From Oscheius onirici (Eukaryota; Nematoda; Chromadorea; Rhabditida; Rhabditidae): a stretch of DNA of 64,000 nt. The translations under genes and the position numbers were made by a program. Every line of letters begins with the position of its first letter. The first letter of the stretch is position 1. The notes under the pieces were generated by a model. That model saw only the letters and a program-made list of their open reading frames with translations. It had not been told where the DNA came from and made no database searches. Below, one piece after another: positions 52,195 to 64,000 of this stretch. The stretch lies in assembly GCA_932521025.1 (NCBI GenBank), contig OW051468.1, forward strand, positions 5,580,064 through 5,644,063, given 5' to 3'.

Positions 52195-55100
52195 CCCTGC
52201 GGTTGTTGGCGCGGCCGCAGCCGCTTCTTGATAACTAATTGTAGCTAGGCTGAAAGAGTTTTTATGAGATGGGTAAAGATGAGAAGAAAAAAGGAATCGA
52301 TGGGATGACTAAAGAATTTCAGTTTTTCATTCTCCATCGTTGGAGAGGCAATGGGTTTTCGTAAGAAGAGAGAAAGCGGATACCAAAGTCCTTGAAAAGA
52401 CACAGTGGGTGGTCAAATGATGGCAAACGGAACACCTCTTTCATTAATCAGTAGTTTCTGTAACTTCGAAACAATTCTTTCAAAAGATAAATAAAAAATA
52501 CTTGAAGGCGAAAGGAAATATTTGATTGCTGCCCCAATTTGTGGATCTCAAGCAAGGGTAACATTTCGGTTCGATATATAACGGTATGTAGTATCTTAAA
52601 TAGCGGAAAAATATGTGTCTGGTACCTCAAATAAGCCATCTGAAGAAAAACCCGAAAGTGCGGGCCCTTTTTTTCGAAATAGTGGGAAGCTGAAGGCGGC
52701 AAATGTGTGTTCTGGCCACCCCCGCCCAGAGACCAACAACTGCTCGCAGCTCTCGGACAAATCCCAGTTGATAAGGATCAGCTGATTTCGCAATTTTTGC
52801 GGCTAACAGAGAGAAAAAGAGGAAGGTCAGTCAAACAAGTTGTGTGAGGGCTATAAAAGATGGGGAGCAGGTTGATTAGATGCTATCGAGGAGAGCGCCA
52901 TCTAGGACTTAGCGGTCCATCTATTTTGCCTACACGGTAGGAAGAAAACAAGTAGGAGGGCAATTGAAGGTGGTTTTCGACCCGGGTGAAAGGTTCCTGG
53001 GGCTTTCAGCGTTGAGAGGAGACCGGCCAATTTGCAGACTAGTGGAGAGCGAACATTGAAAACATGAAAGAAATCTAAAAGAGACCTAAATCCTCTATCA
53101 ATTTCAGTCGGATAATCCGATGAATTGAAAGTTGAGAAATTTGGCATTTCCTGTTGAAATTAAGCCGAGGACTACATTGAGTTTTCTTAGAGAAAAAGAA
53201 GGACAGATCTCTTGAGATCGGAGCGACTAAGGCCACGTGTTCCAGAACGAGTTGGCCATCTATGACGTTTTGGCGAGGGCGATTGGAAAGGGTTACAAAG
53301 GATTGGTTGCTTCGGAAAAGGGCACATAATCGGACTTCAACAGAAGCTCGAAAAATCCAAAAGATTTTCAGGCAAAAGACTGAATTGAACAGCTATAAAA
53401 CGTTTTACACGCTCCTACCGCACGAAACTCACGTGAAAAGTTGTGGTTTTTTGTCTCCTTATAGAGTGTATGACATGAAAAGTATTGGAATTTACATATG
53501 ACAAAGCGAATAGAAAGTTTTCTTTGGGACAGTCTTGTGACCACGGCGAAAAGACTGTTAGCAGGAAAACCAGTGATAAGATAAATCGATGAATCAGACT
53601 TGGGACTAAAATACAGAAGGTACAGACAACTAGAAGGAATGGAACAAATTTGTAGGGAAAATTGAGCGCAGCAGACATGTTCGACCTTTCTGGCCGGAAG
53701 CGGGCTCTGGAAGCGTGGCACCGAAAAAGCAAACAAGGCCGATAGGGTTGGAGAGAGAACAAGGTGCTGATCGGGGAGATGTCCTTTCCAATAACCAATC
53801 GATCTCTTACTTGTCAATGTTGACTACCACTTTGAACCACTAGAAAGGCGGAATGAACAAAGTAGATCGATGTGACTGTCCACCGACCTGACCCCCAACG
53901 CACCAATTACTCGTCATCGGGCGCAGAAAGGGCTGTACAAGCGGAATCATCACCCCACATTTGGTATCTCTTTGAGGCTGAGAGAGGGTGGAATGCTCAA
54001 TCTCTCGGTAAACAACTGGAAGCGACTGAGTAATGAGTCAGGAAAAGACAAAAGAGAACCAGTGCGCGAAGACTGGACCTGTCTCTCTCGGAACGAGGCA
54101 CTGGTACAGATTGTTCCTGAAGGTAATGATCGGGAACTGCATATGATAAGGTCTAGAGGTAGCGACTAAAGGTTCATTCTCCGGTAAAACCTGATCTGTG
54201 ACGTCTGTTGACAGTCAGTTCTCTTTCAAAGAACGGGAGAAATGCAAATGAACTATCTTTGAAGCTGGACACTGTCGGTAGAGGATGAACTCGACATCGG
54301 AGTTCCAGTAGAGAGACATATTCTCTCGCTCGCTAATCGGGCTGGCGCCATTTGAAACAGCCCCCACAAACAGAATGAGCAACTTCAATTTTGGGCCGGC
54401 AAGAGATTCATGTGGTCGAGATTGAGCAGTCGAGGAGATTCTCGAGGGATCTGTTAAGTTGAGCTGAGAGCATAAGATTCTTCCAAAGGGAGAAAACTAT
54501 TGAATTCCGATCTTTATATTGAAAAGCCTCGAGCTTGATAGCGCTTGAAAAGTCACAAAACAACACACTCGCTTGGTTGTAATCGGTTTTTCGGCTGTCA
54601 AAAAGGACGCTCTGGCAGGCTGAGTCATCCCGGGAGTGGCGCCACTAGAGAACGGGAGGGCAGGATTCGGGTTTTGGTTTTGATTCAATTAACAGCCAAT
54701 CTTTCGACTTTTTTCTCGAAAGAGAGAAAGTGGCATGAGACCCAGAATAATTAGGCGTAATTAGAGGCTGTTCGATAGCCATTCCAGAGCCGAGTGCTGG
54801 GAATGGCAGCAGAATTGACGTCAACAGACTGACTCATCCAAAAACAGCTCACTTCGGCTCCGGTGGGACTCTTTTTAAGAGACTTACATCCGGAGGGGTC
54901 AGGCGTTTCGAGAATCACTGTAGGAGAAAGTTACTTCCAGAGAACGCAATAGCCGAGAGTCAAGCCACATGGCTGGCATTTTATAGCGATCAACTGCGTC
55001 ACAATGCCAAAAAGGTTAGCTATACTTAATGGATATTGGGTATTCTTACGAAGGAACATTCACAAAAATGTGATCAAAGAATTTTTCCAGAAGAAAGTAG

Positions 55101-55854
55101 GTCAAAAAGAGAGTCAACTGAGCTTACTGGGCGGGCTTTTCCCTCTCTCCCACAGGAAGCAACCCGAATCGATGCGTCTGTGTCTCTCTCCAGACTCTCT
55201 TTTCTCTTAAACCACAAACATTCTCCAAGATCATACAATTACTCACAGCTTCTCTCTTGAAACCCAACCTATTGCTGTGACGTAAGAGATGTCTTCGGGA
55301 TGTCCCATTGGACGTCAACAAGAGGTCAGAAATAGCCAGTGACTAGTAGGAACTTGACGTAGAATGGAGAGCATAATGAGTCCGATGGGACAATTTCGCA
55401 AGCAGGTGTGAGGTGAACGCGTGTGAGCAAACTGGACTGAGCAACTGCAAGTGATTGATTGAGGCTTCTGAACAAAGTGACTGCTTGCCGTTTGGGAAAG
55501 TCTAAAGATGTTAGAAGAACCACGGCAGAGACTGCTGGTAACAACATTCATGTGATCCCTGTAAACGTTCGCCAGCAAGTCTTTGTGTTGAAATCAACTT
55601 TTCAAGAGTTTTAAAACAAAACCAAACATATTTTGTAGCTTGTTTCGAGGAGCTACTTTTCAAGGAACACGACACGACTTGGAGTTCGGGATGAGTGTCG
55701 GACTCTCTCAACTCAAGAAGAAGTCCATTCAGACTAACAGTTAAGTATACAGTTACAAGACAGTAGAAAATACATTTATTAGATGAAAGGCAAGGCGTCT
55801 AGGAGAGAGAGGTCGACTGCTACCAGTAGAAAGAACACAGGAATATGCACAGGG
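52195..55854. other. 3.6-kb region without a recognisable gene
   Basis: This lies between the dlk-1 start and the VPS13 stop. Several 100-150-codon open frames on the minus strand (53368-53817) overlap each other in different phases, have no family motif and no flanking exons, so I treat them as chance. The region likely holds dlk-1 upstream regulatory sequence or a 5' UTR exon (an acceptor CTCTTTCAG precedes the dlk-1 ATG by about 60 bp). Confidence 0.5.
55775..55780 (-). promoter_or_regulatory. Poly(A) signal of VPS13
   Basis: Minus-strand AATAAA about 75 bp beyond the VPS13 stop codon. Confidence 0.7.
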
Positions 55855-58800
55855 TTACTTGGAAGTAGCAGCTCGATAGGCGGCCAAGACCTTCTGTTGG
55901 ATCATCTGAAATCAGGATTGTTTGAGAGAGAAAAAGACATCAAAACCACCTCCGAATTGGGGAATGTGATGATTTTGCCATCGCTGGCTCCGATGCCTAG
56001 GAAGCCTCTCTTCTTCTCCTTGAGCAGAATCTTGATGCCGCCATCGACAAACGAGGGCTCGTGGATTTTGCCGTAATCAGTCTGCCAATCGACCGTCCAA
56101 ACGCCCATAATATCCGTTCGCTTGACGAGAACCAACTGCTTATTGGTCACCAGAAGAGCAATCCTGTCCGTAATCGGTGCATACGCGACAAACTGATTCG
56201 TTTCGGCCAGTGCTCCACGGTCCGTGTCCCTGTAGATCTTGTAGCCGACGGCTTCGACACTGCTGAACGGCCGGATGATCTTGTCCTCGCGGATGACTCG
56301 CGGTGGTCTCAGAGCAGCCGCATCGCGGTTTGTACCGGCAACATGTCGGATCGATGACATCGTTCCCGAAGCAAAGTCGACCACGCCGGATACGGGTCGA
56401 GCCACAACTCCTATCAGACCTTTTCCGACTCCTTTGAACAGGCCAGCAGCTCCCTCTTTTCTCAGTCCCTCGGCCGGTTTGGTTACCAGCCCTGTGACTC
56501 CATCCATCAGTCCCATTCCGAGTCCCTTGACACCGCGAGCCATTCCCTCGCCAAAGTTCTGTGGACGTCTGTTGATGTCCTCTTGTCTCTTCCTCTGATA
56601 GTCCTGATCGAACGTGAGCGCCGCAACTCCCTTTCCTACGGTACCCGTGATGCGTCCGACAGCTCCGGCCGCGCCTCCTAGAGCATGACCGAACATAGAT
56701 TGGACTCCGATTCCGACACCTTGGATGAATTCTTCGGGTCCTTGGACAAGTCCCTGGAACGGCTGGTAGAAGAGATCTTCGACTCCGGCTGACAGATCCC
56801 GGACAAGACCGAACGGGTTTCCGATAATGTCGAGGCCGAAGACGAGCACATATAGCTGCTTCATGAACTGCTTGGTGTAGTGACTAATGACTTCGCTGTT
56901 CAGCTGATCCGGACTGTAGAAGTCGCAACGACGTTCAAAGTAGGCCAGTCTAAAGATTTGCTATTGTAGATGGAGAAATGAACTTACTTGAAGACGACGT
57001 CCTGGAGCTCCGTTAGCGAGACTCCCACACTCTTCATGAACAGGTTGATAAATTCCGATTGGATAATGTTCTGATCGGTTGCTCCTCCCTGCGAGAAAGA
57101 CAGATGAATCTGAAAACGGGGTTTTGAGAAACATTGTAACTAGATAAGGGTGAAATTACACGAAATGAAACGCACCATGAGCGGAGAGATGTGCAGGTCA
57201 TTGAAGAAGCTCTTTGGTCGCATGGCCTTGTACAACTTGGCGGTGTCTTCCAGCTTCACATTTGCCATTTCAAGGTCCTGACCGAACATTTCTTTGCCGT
57301 ATGGCTTTGACTGTCCTTGGGTGGCAACCAAAGCCATCAGCGAGTTCAATAGACCAATGTCGACCTGGACGACAAACTCCTGCACAAGGACTCGAGCATA
57401 TTCAATCTCCGGAACTGTCGAGAACTCGCTGACTCGCTGCAGGAATGAGAATTCCACAAACGGTTTCGGAGCATTGTCCTGGACGACACTCTTCGGTGGC
57501 GGAACGATGGCCAAGACACGCGGGAAGATGCAGGCATCGAGCTGATTGTCAATCTGGATGTGATTGAGCTTGAAGTGGAACTGCTGCCGCTGATAGCTCT
57601 GACCATAATTCATCCAGATGCCGCGTTCGAACGTCCTTCGAATCTTGTACTCTTTGCCTTTCTTCTTCTTCAGAATCATGTGGTTCATGTTGACTTCAAA
57701 CTGATCCAAGGCCTGGTAGTCATTGTTCGGCTGGACCAAATGTTGCTGGTATTTTTCCTCCAGCTGTTCCATGACTTTTACGGCCAGCGGCTTGAAACGT
57801 CCCTGCTTGACTTCTTCTTCCCACAAGATGTCCGAGGAGGAGATTCCGACGTAGAGAATCTCTTTTCCTGCCAGATTGTCCACGACGCTCAGACCGACTC
57901 CTTGGAGCGCAACCTCGGCTTGAAGATCCACCTTATCCTGATCCCAACTGCCGATGGCTGCTCTTGCAATGTCGACGTCGTCTGTCAACAGAATTGTTCT
58001 TTGGCGACCGAGCAGGAAGTTGACAAAGTAGACGAATCTGAAACTGTGATCATTAGAGAGAGAGAGATTGATCAGACAGTCGTGAGTTCTTTTAGTGAGT
58101 GTGTGTATTCGCATACGGATAAGATAATAATACCCTACTTTCTGGTATTTTTGTCCAGCTGGGCTTCGATAAATCTGTTCATCTCGAGCTTGTCCTCGCC
58201 CTTCCAGTCCTTGCACTCCAGTTCCAAGACTCTATCCTCCGTAATGCTGGCCCATGTAAAGTAGGCCATCTCGTTGCGTCCCAGCTCTTGGCGTTTGTGT
58301 CCTTTCTGTCCAAAAAGCAGTGGATGTTTGAGATTGTTCATGACGCAGACCGGGGCAGAGCCTCCAACGAAGGGCGAGAGGTGAATTGCCACGGAAGATT
58401 CGCTCGTGGACACGGATACATTGACTCCGGCCACGTCGCTGGCTATCTCACAAAGCGTCTCCAGATTCTCGGCAATTGGGAACAGCAGCGACTCGTCCTT
58501 GCTGTCAGCATAGCGAGCCGAATAGAGCTTCTTCTTGCCACGATTCACAGGCCATACTCCGACGCACTTCTCGGCCGGCACTGAGATCCAACTCTTCATC
58601 TGATCTTCCTTGACTTGCATGTCGAAACGGCTCAGATTCGAAACGAGGTAGAAGGGCGTGAAAGTGACGACCTTGGTAAGTCCGGACTGACACAACTTGA
58701 TGTCTACAGTCATCTGAATTTGGCTTTTTCTCAAGTAGAATCTCGAGACAAACCTCATAGTCACGGTCGGCTGCCTTGCAGACGATTCGGGAGGGATTAC

Positions 58801-61800
58801 CGACGACATCGAGAGGAATCTCATCTGACCAGCCGCTCACATTCTCAATTTGGACTTTTCCTTTCTTCTTCTTCGACAAGTCGGCGGAGGGGAAGGGCAG
58901 AATCAGCGGATTGTCGTCCGGCAGATGCATCACAGTCGTGTCCAGCTGAAAATGAGGAGAGTTGGAGGGAACGGTAAGAGGTAGAGAGATCAACGGTGAA
59001 CCCCAGAGCTTTCAGACACGTGCACTTTCAAAAAACTGAACAGAGAAGCGTTAATGGTAAAGTGGTTAAAAAGAGAAGAAAAGAGTGTTGTCGCACCTCG
59101 TCCTCAGCTGCAGTTCTAGACTTCTTATGGCACGACACACACCCTCTAGCTGACGACAGGAAGCCGGTACTTTCCTGAACGAAAACAGCTCAGAGGAAGG
59201 AAGAAAAAGGGGATAGTGTGGGGATTTTCAGAGGGAAACAATGGTGGGGGTTTGAGATTGGAAGCGAAAAGATTCTGCATATGACAAAGGTCTGACGTCG
59301 AGGGGAAACCTTTTTTCTGGACATTCTTACATAAGTGTCCTTTGCCGTAGTCTCAACTGATATCTAGAATTCATGCTGAAATGCTTTAACAAAAGACAGA
59401 CCCAAGGTTTTGGGAGAGAATCGACTTACCGCATGGCGAAGAGGCAAAGACGTGTTGTTGACCAGCCAGAATGGGGCGAAGAGATAGACCTTCTGATCAC
59501 CGTGCTCATGCGACCAGTTCAATCCGAGCAACTGAAACTTTTTTTTGTTAGCATATTCAGGTATAGTCAGGTAGAAGAGAAGAGTAACTCACAAATTCCT
59601 TGGAGCCAGTCTCCGTGTTCAAGGCTACGACATCGACGTCCTTCTTCTCGGTCGGAATCTTCATGTCCAGACTGTACATCTCGCCCAGATACGAGGCCCA
59701 CAACTTCAGCCGACTTCCAGAAACCGCGTTCAACTGGATACTCTCACCCGGTTGCAGATCCTGGGCTGTTGGCTGCTCAATAGTCACCGGAATCGGCAGA
59801 TTGTTGTGGAATTGGAGTGGCAGATAGAGGTGAATCGTGTGTTGAAGACCGGCCTTGTCTGCACTCTCATCGACGGCCTTTGTTTTCAGGACAGTCTCAA
59901 AAAAGTAGCCTTGACTGAGATCAGAACTGAGATCACAGCGGATGACCTGTCGCTTGGATGGCTCAGTCTCAAAGTTGTGCCACGAGAGCGACTCGAAGCT
60001 AACTTCGCATCTGAATCAGAAGTTTATTCTAGGAAACGAGACGCCAACAAACTTGTCATTGGCAGGCTTGAAGAAGATTTCGCCAGTCGCCGTGTAGAGC
60101 AGAGGGACCGGAAGAGCTAGTGTCTCTCCAGGTTGAACAGCTCCGAACAGATCGAGACTGTTGTTGTCCCGCTTGGCATAGAGTTCCATGGCAACATCCA
60201 GATGATTTTTGACGCGAATGTGAGAAGACAACGTAACGAGACGTCGCGAGTTTTCGATTGTCGTCTTGGCTATGATCTTCCACTGCTTTCCAGCCTCGCT
60301 CCTTTTTCCAAGTGGAATGGATCTCCTTTCGGCTCGGCCTATCTTCAGCTCTCTCACATTGTCCACAATGTCCAGTCGCAGCAGAGCCTGCAGCTCCTCG
60401 TGATTGATGTCCAGACAGTTTTGAGCGGTCAACTGGAAAGTATTATGGTCTACTTTAGTACAATACAGAAAGAGAGACAAAAAAACCTACTGTTCTGTTA
60501 GTTCCCTGTTTCTTCATCGTCAAATTGACGTAGGATCCATGCGTAGCCTCATTCGACTGTCCGGCCATGGTGATAGACTCGGACTCTTGAATCTTCACCA
60601 ACAGACCCGTCTCGTTGCAAAGAACGAATTGAGAGGTTCCGGGCAGGGCACGAGAGGACGGCGGAGAAATCTGTTTCGCTGCTTGAGCAAAAACGTCGGA
60701 AAGCTGATTGAGAAGAGTCAAGAGGGACTTGGTCACCGTCACATTCAACATCTTGTCTGCCTCGATCTTCACGTCCATCCCGGGGCTGTTGTCCGTCGAG
60801 TCGAGCTTGTTTCTGCCCTTCACAAGAGCACGGACATTCCATCGTTCAAACTTTTCCGGGGCCACTTCGACCTGCTCAATCACCGGCTCCCAGACACTGA
60901 AACGGTTCGAATTCGATAGAAAATTGAAATAAAGCCTACCTGAAGGCCTCATTGTAGTAGGACATCTGGATGGAGACATCGGCTGTGGCCTTGAGAGCAC
61001 TGGACCAGTTTGAGGCTTCCGCATTGACCAGCAGATCCAAGAAGATCATCGGGAGGGGAACGAGAGCATTACCGGCCTCAAGAGTGAAGGAGATTCTTTC
61101 CATTTGTATCTTGGCCGTTTCCTGCGGTGGCTTGACCGGCAGATGCTCTTCGACTGGAGAGTGTACTCCTTCTTCCAGACATTCCGTGGCCTCTTCGGCT
61201 GTCGCCACATTCAGGAACCAGAACGACTTTTTGTCAATGCGACTCTTGGCCCAGTAGTTTGGATAGTTGCGTTTTTTCGGGGCAACAGAAGGAGCCGAAC
61301 TGTCGACCTGGCTATTCTTTGCGAATTCCGCATTGACGGATGAGAGAAGTCGAATGACACTTGGAGACATCTTGACCTCCATGGGCGACATCTTCAGAAC
61401 AGCGTCGCAGGCCTTTGTTTTGGCATCCATCATGACCTCGACACCAATATTCATCGGTTTCAGGACCTCGTAAGTGACCTCATTTCGTCTGCTGTGAGCG
61501 TAGTACGAAGAGAAGACGGCCAGCTTTTCCACTCCACCCTTCATCGTTGTGATTTTATCCGACGGCTTCGCGTCCAGGTTGATGTTGAAGGATAAAATCA
61601 GCGCTTGTGTCGTGTCGGGTTCCATAGAGTTTTCCACCAGAATGACCTCGATACCATTCATTGTACAGTCAACTGTAAGACTTCCCGCTGGAGCAGTCTG
61701 TATCGGGACGGACTTTCCACCAGAAGTAGCAGCCACAGTAGTCGGGGTACCCTTGGCAGTGACTGATTCCTTCTCTTGTTGCTCTTCACTGACCGGAACA

Positions 61801-64000
61801 GCAAAGAATCGAGCAAGGCAGCCCAAAAACTCCGGACAGAGACAGATGTAGAAGGCAGCCATGGTACAGGCAACATTCCGGTCGTTGTCATTGTTCTGAC
61901 TGAACCGAATCGAGAGGAACTGATCATGCTCGTGATCCGGCTTCTTGTCCATCAGACGATGAATTTTCGTCAAGGCTTTTCGTTCATCGTTCATCGTAAA
62001 TGTAGAGAGACTCATCGACACGTCCAGAGCATTGTCCTCTTTGATCAGACCACTCAGCTTCAGATCGTTGAGTCGCAGAGCGGCAAAAGCATCCTCAGCT
62101 CGACGCACCGTGCCCTGTTGTGTACCTCCCGTGTAGAGAACGGCCACAATCTTGTCCAACGAGAACTGGAAGACGATTCGGTTGAAACTGCTGGCTGGCG
62201 GTCCCGTGGTAGCGATCCTGTCCGACGGAGTGACTGTTGACTTTTTTGCCAAGGCTGTACTCTTCTTCTTCTCTTTTGACTCATCCTCGTCCTCTTTTTC
62301 CTCTTCTGACGATTCACTCGAAGGGGGACTTTCAACTGGAGCAGCCTGAATCGGTACCGGTGCCGTCTCGTATTTGCCTTCAGCCAGATTTCCGCTCAGT
62401 GTCTGCATGATGGTCGTGTAGTCCTGCTCGGACATGTTCATCTCAATGGCCGGAATCTTGGCATTGACGGTCACCTCGGGGACATTTTTGACCGTCGCGA
62501 AGGTCAGATTGCGATGACAGTTGATCGTAAAGGTTAGCGGATTCAGAATCTCACATGTCGAGGCGCCTTTGGTACCGTCTTCGTTCATTGAACCACTAAA
62601 TATTAAATTATACTTCAAGAGAAAGAAAGCTTACATGCTGAGAGCCATCTCCGTGAGCTGGATTTCCATGCGGTCGATGACGGCCTTATTGTGGCCCTTG
62701 TGTCCAGTAATCTTGTTTTTGACCGAGACGTTTCCAAGCAGAGCCACAATGACGTCGGGACTGGAAGAGAGACGCGGAACTACGATCATCGGGGCCATCA
62801 ACTCGACATCCAATTCGATGCGAGGCGGCGAAGCTTCCAGAATCTGCTTTACATTCTCCGCAGCTTCTTTTGCCTTCTCCGAAGCAGCCTGAACTTTTTT
62901 GGTTTTCTTCTAATAAAGTTACAAGAACATTGCCAAAATCCGCCATATCCGGCAAAAATGGAAAAGGTTTGCACAAAGAACCAAACAAACCTGTTGAGCG
63001 GCAGCTGCAGCTTTCTGAGCTTCTTCTTGGAAAGGACTGAGCCAGTTCATGAGTCGGACGAGCCACAGATTGAGGAAGACGAAGCGCATCTGAGCCAGTC
63101 TGACTTTGACCTTCATGTCGATATCCGACGGCTGCATGCCCTGTTTCTCAGCTTCGGTTCTCTGATATTGGGTCATTTCGAACTTGAGCATCTCCGTGTC
63201 CCCGGAGACAGACATTAGCTTTTTGTAGAAGGCTCCCTTTGTGCAGTCCTCGATGGTGATGGCTTCCAGAGAGGCTGTCACGTCCGTCGCTTTGATTGTC
63301 ATCCCGACATAGGCTGTGATCTTCTGGATGGCAAACTTCGTCTCCAGACCATTTCTTTCGGTTCCCATCAGCAGAGCCAGACTTCCAATCTTGGCCTCGA
63401 CACGCATCTTGATCACGGTCGGATCGGCTTCGACCATGGCGCGTTCTTTTCTGCTCTTTCTCTTCTCGATGGCTGCTTCCGACTGCGAGCTTCTGGCCAA
63501 GGCAGTCAACGACTCGACACTCGCACTGATGGCCCGGCTGATCTTTCTCGTCCTCTCTTCCATTGTCTCATCCGGACGTCCAGTCGGCTTTGGCGGTTCG
63601 AGTTTGGCCATCTCAGCTTGCAACTTTTCGCCAAACTGTTTCAATTCCAAAAGGCCATCCTGATGCAGACAGACATTGAGTCTGCTGAACTGGAAGTCGA
63701 CCGTCTGCTCTGTTCTTCTGTATTCCGTGTCAAAGAATGGACTCTCCGGATTGGCCTGAAATATTACTTTCAGAAAAAACGAGGCTGAAGACAAACCTGT
63801 ACAAACTTGAGTTTCATCAAGACTCCTTCCTTCTCATTGTTGTCAATTAGATAGAGGTGTTGTCTTTGCGGGTCGAGCGACGAGAATGTCGGCATGGCGA
63901 TTCGAACAGCTCCGAGTTCGGCCGTGATGACCATGTCGAAAGTGCGCATTTGGAGTTTGCAGGCCATTCGATTGATAGAAACGTCGCAGAGAACCGTGTC
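55855..64000 (-). CDS. vps-13: VPS13 bridge-like lipid-transfer protein (VPS13A/C type), C-terminal part
   Basis: Very large protein that moves bulk lipids at organelle contact sites. Exons: 64000-63797 (continues off the edge), 63755-62991, 62909-62635, 62595-60940, 60896-60491, 60434-60053, 60001-59593, 59532-59430, 59175-59092, 58945-58754, 58713-58139, 58038-57176, 57110-56990, 56950-55952 and 55903-55855 (TAA). About 2,000 residues are visible. The first half is repetitive beta-groove sequence with a KEKKKSTALAKK acidic/basic loop. FSVWEPVIEQVEV marks the typical VPS13 'WEPxIEP' motif. The VAB/SHR-BD region follows (VYLFAPFWLVNNT, SGWSDEIPLDVVG), then the ATG2-C/VPS13_C amphipathic part (NPFGLVRDLSAGVEDLFYQP, GLVTKPAEGLRKEGAAGLFK) and a C-terminal PH-like domain. 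The N-terminal chorein domain lies outside the window. Assignment to A/C rather than B/D is by overall resemblance. Confidence 0.95.

Noticed and set aside
53368..53817. 150- and 127-codon frames on the minus strand with hydrophobic stretches
   Set aside because: They overlap in two phases of the same strand, have no flanking exons with matching phase and no known motif; likely chance.

Overview
This is a piece of an animal nuclear genome, most likely nematode. Genes are split by many short introns (about 33-60 bp, ending in TTTCAG or TTTTAG), several genes carry a 3' splice site just before the start codon, and there is a stand-alone MSP-domain gene, a Sema-2-type semaphorin and a DLK-1 kinase ending in the SDGLSD hexapeptide known from C. 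elegans DLK-1. Clade is not resolved; a Dorylaimia-like (Trichuris/Trichinella group) worm is only a weak guess. Exon models were assembled by hand from reading frames, splice sites and phase, so single boundaries may be off.

Layout. 1-8.87 kb (-): 5' part of a large cadherin gene, running off the left edge. 9.75-20.79 kb: one uninterrupted 11-kb tandem array of about 500 copies of a 22-bp unit that exists in only two forms; this is the most striking object in the window. 21.3-24.5 kb (+): two unrecognised genes, one encoding a multi-pass membrane protein. 25.1-29.4 kb (-): secreted semaphorin (Sema, PSI, Ig) with an intronless MSP-domain gene nested antisense in one intron. 30.1-32.4 kb (-): UBAP1 (ESCRT-I), with a tRNA-Glu-like SINE candidate and a 40-bp tandem repeat in one intron. 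33.0-38.0 kb (+): MAF1, archease and DDX18/Has1 in a head-to-tail row. 40.9-42.4 kb (+): TMEM189/PEDS1, tail-to-tail with an ARHGAP20-like RhoGAP (42.6-46.1 kb, -). 47.4-52.2 kb (-): dlk-1 (MAP3K12/13) with a Ly6/three-finger GPI-protein gene nested antisense in an intron. 52.2-55.8 kb: no gene seen. 55.9-64.0 kb (-): C-terminal two thirds of a VPS13A/C-type lipid-transfer protein, running off the right edge.

Functional threads: the cadherin, semaphorin and DLK-1 are neuronal adhesion, guidance and axon-injury genes; UBAP1 and VPS13 are membrane-traffic and lipid-transfer genes; MAF1, archease and DDX18 are all tied to tRNA or rRNA production and may be co-regulated, the last two possibly as an operon. 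The satellite sits between two divergently transcribed genes (cadherin and the membrane protein).
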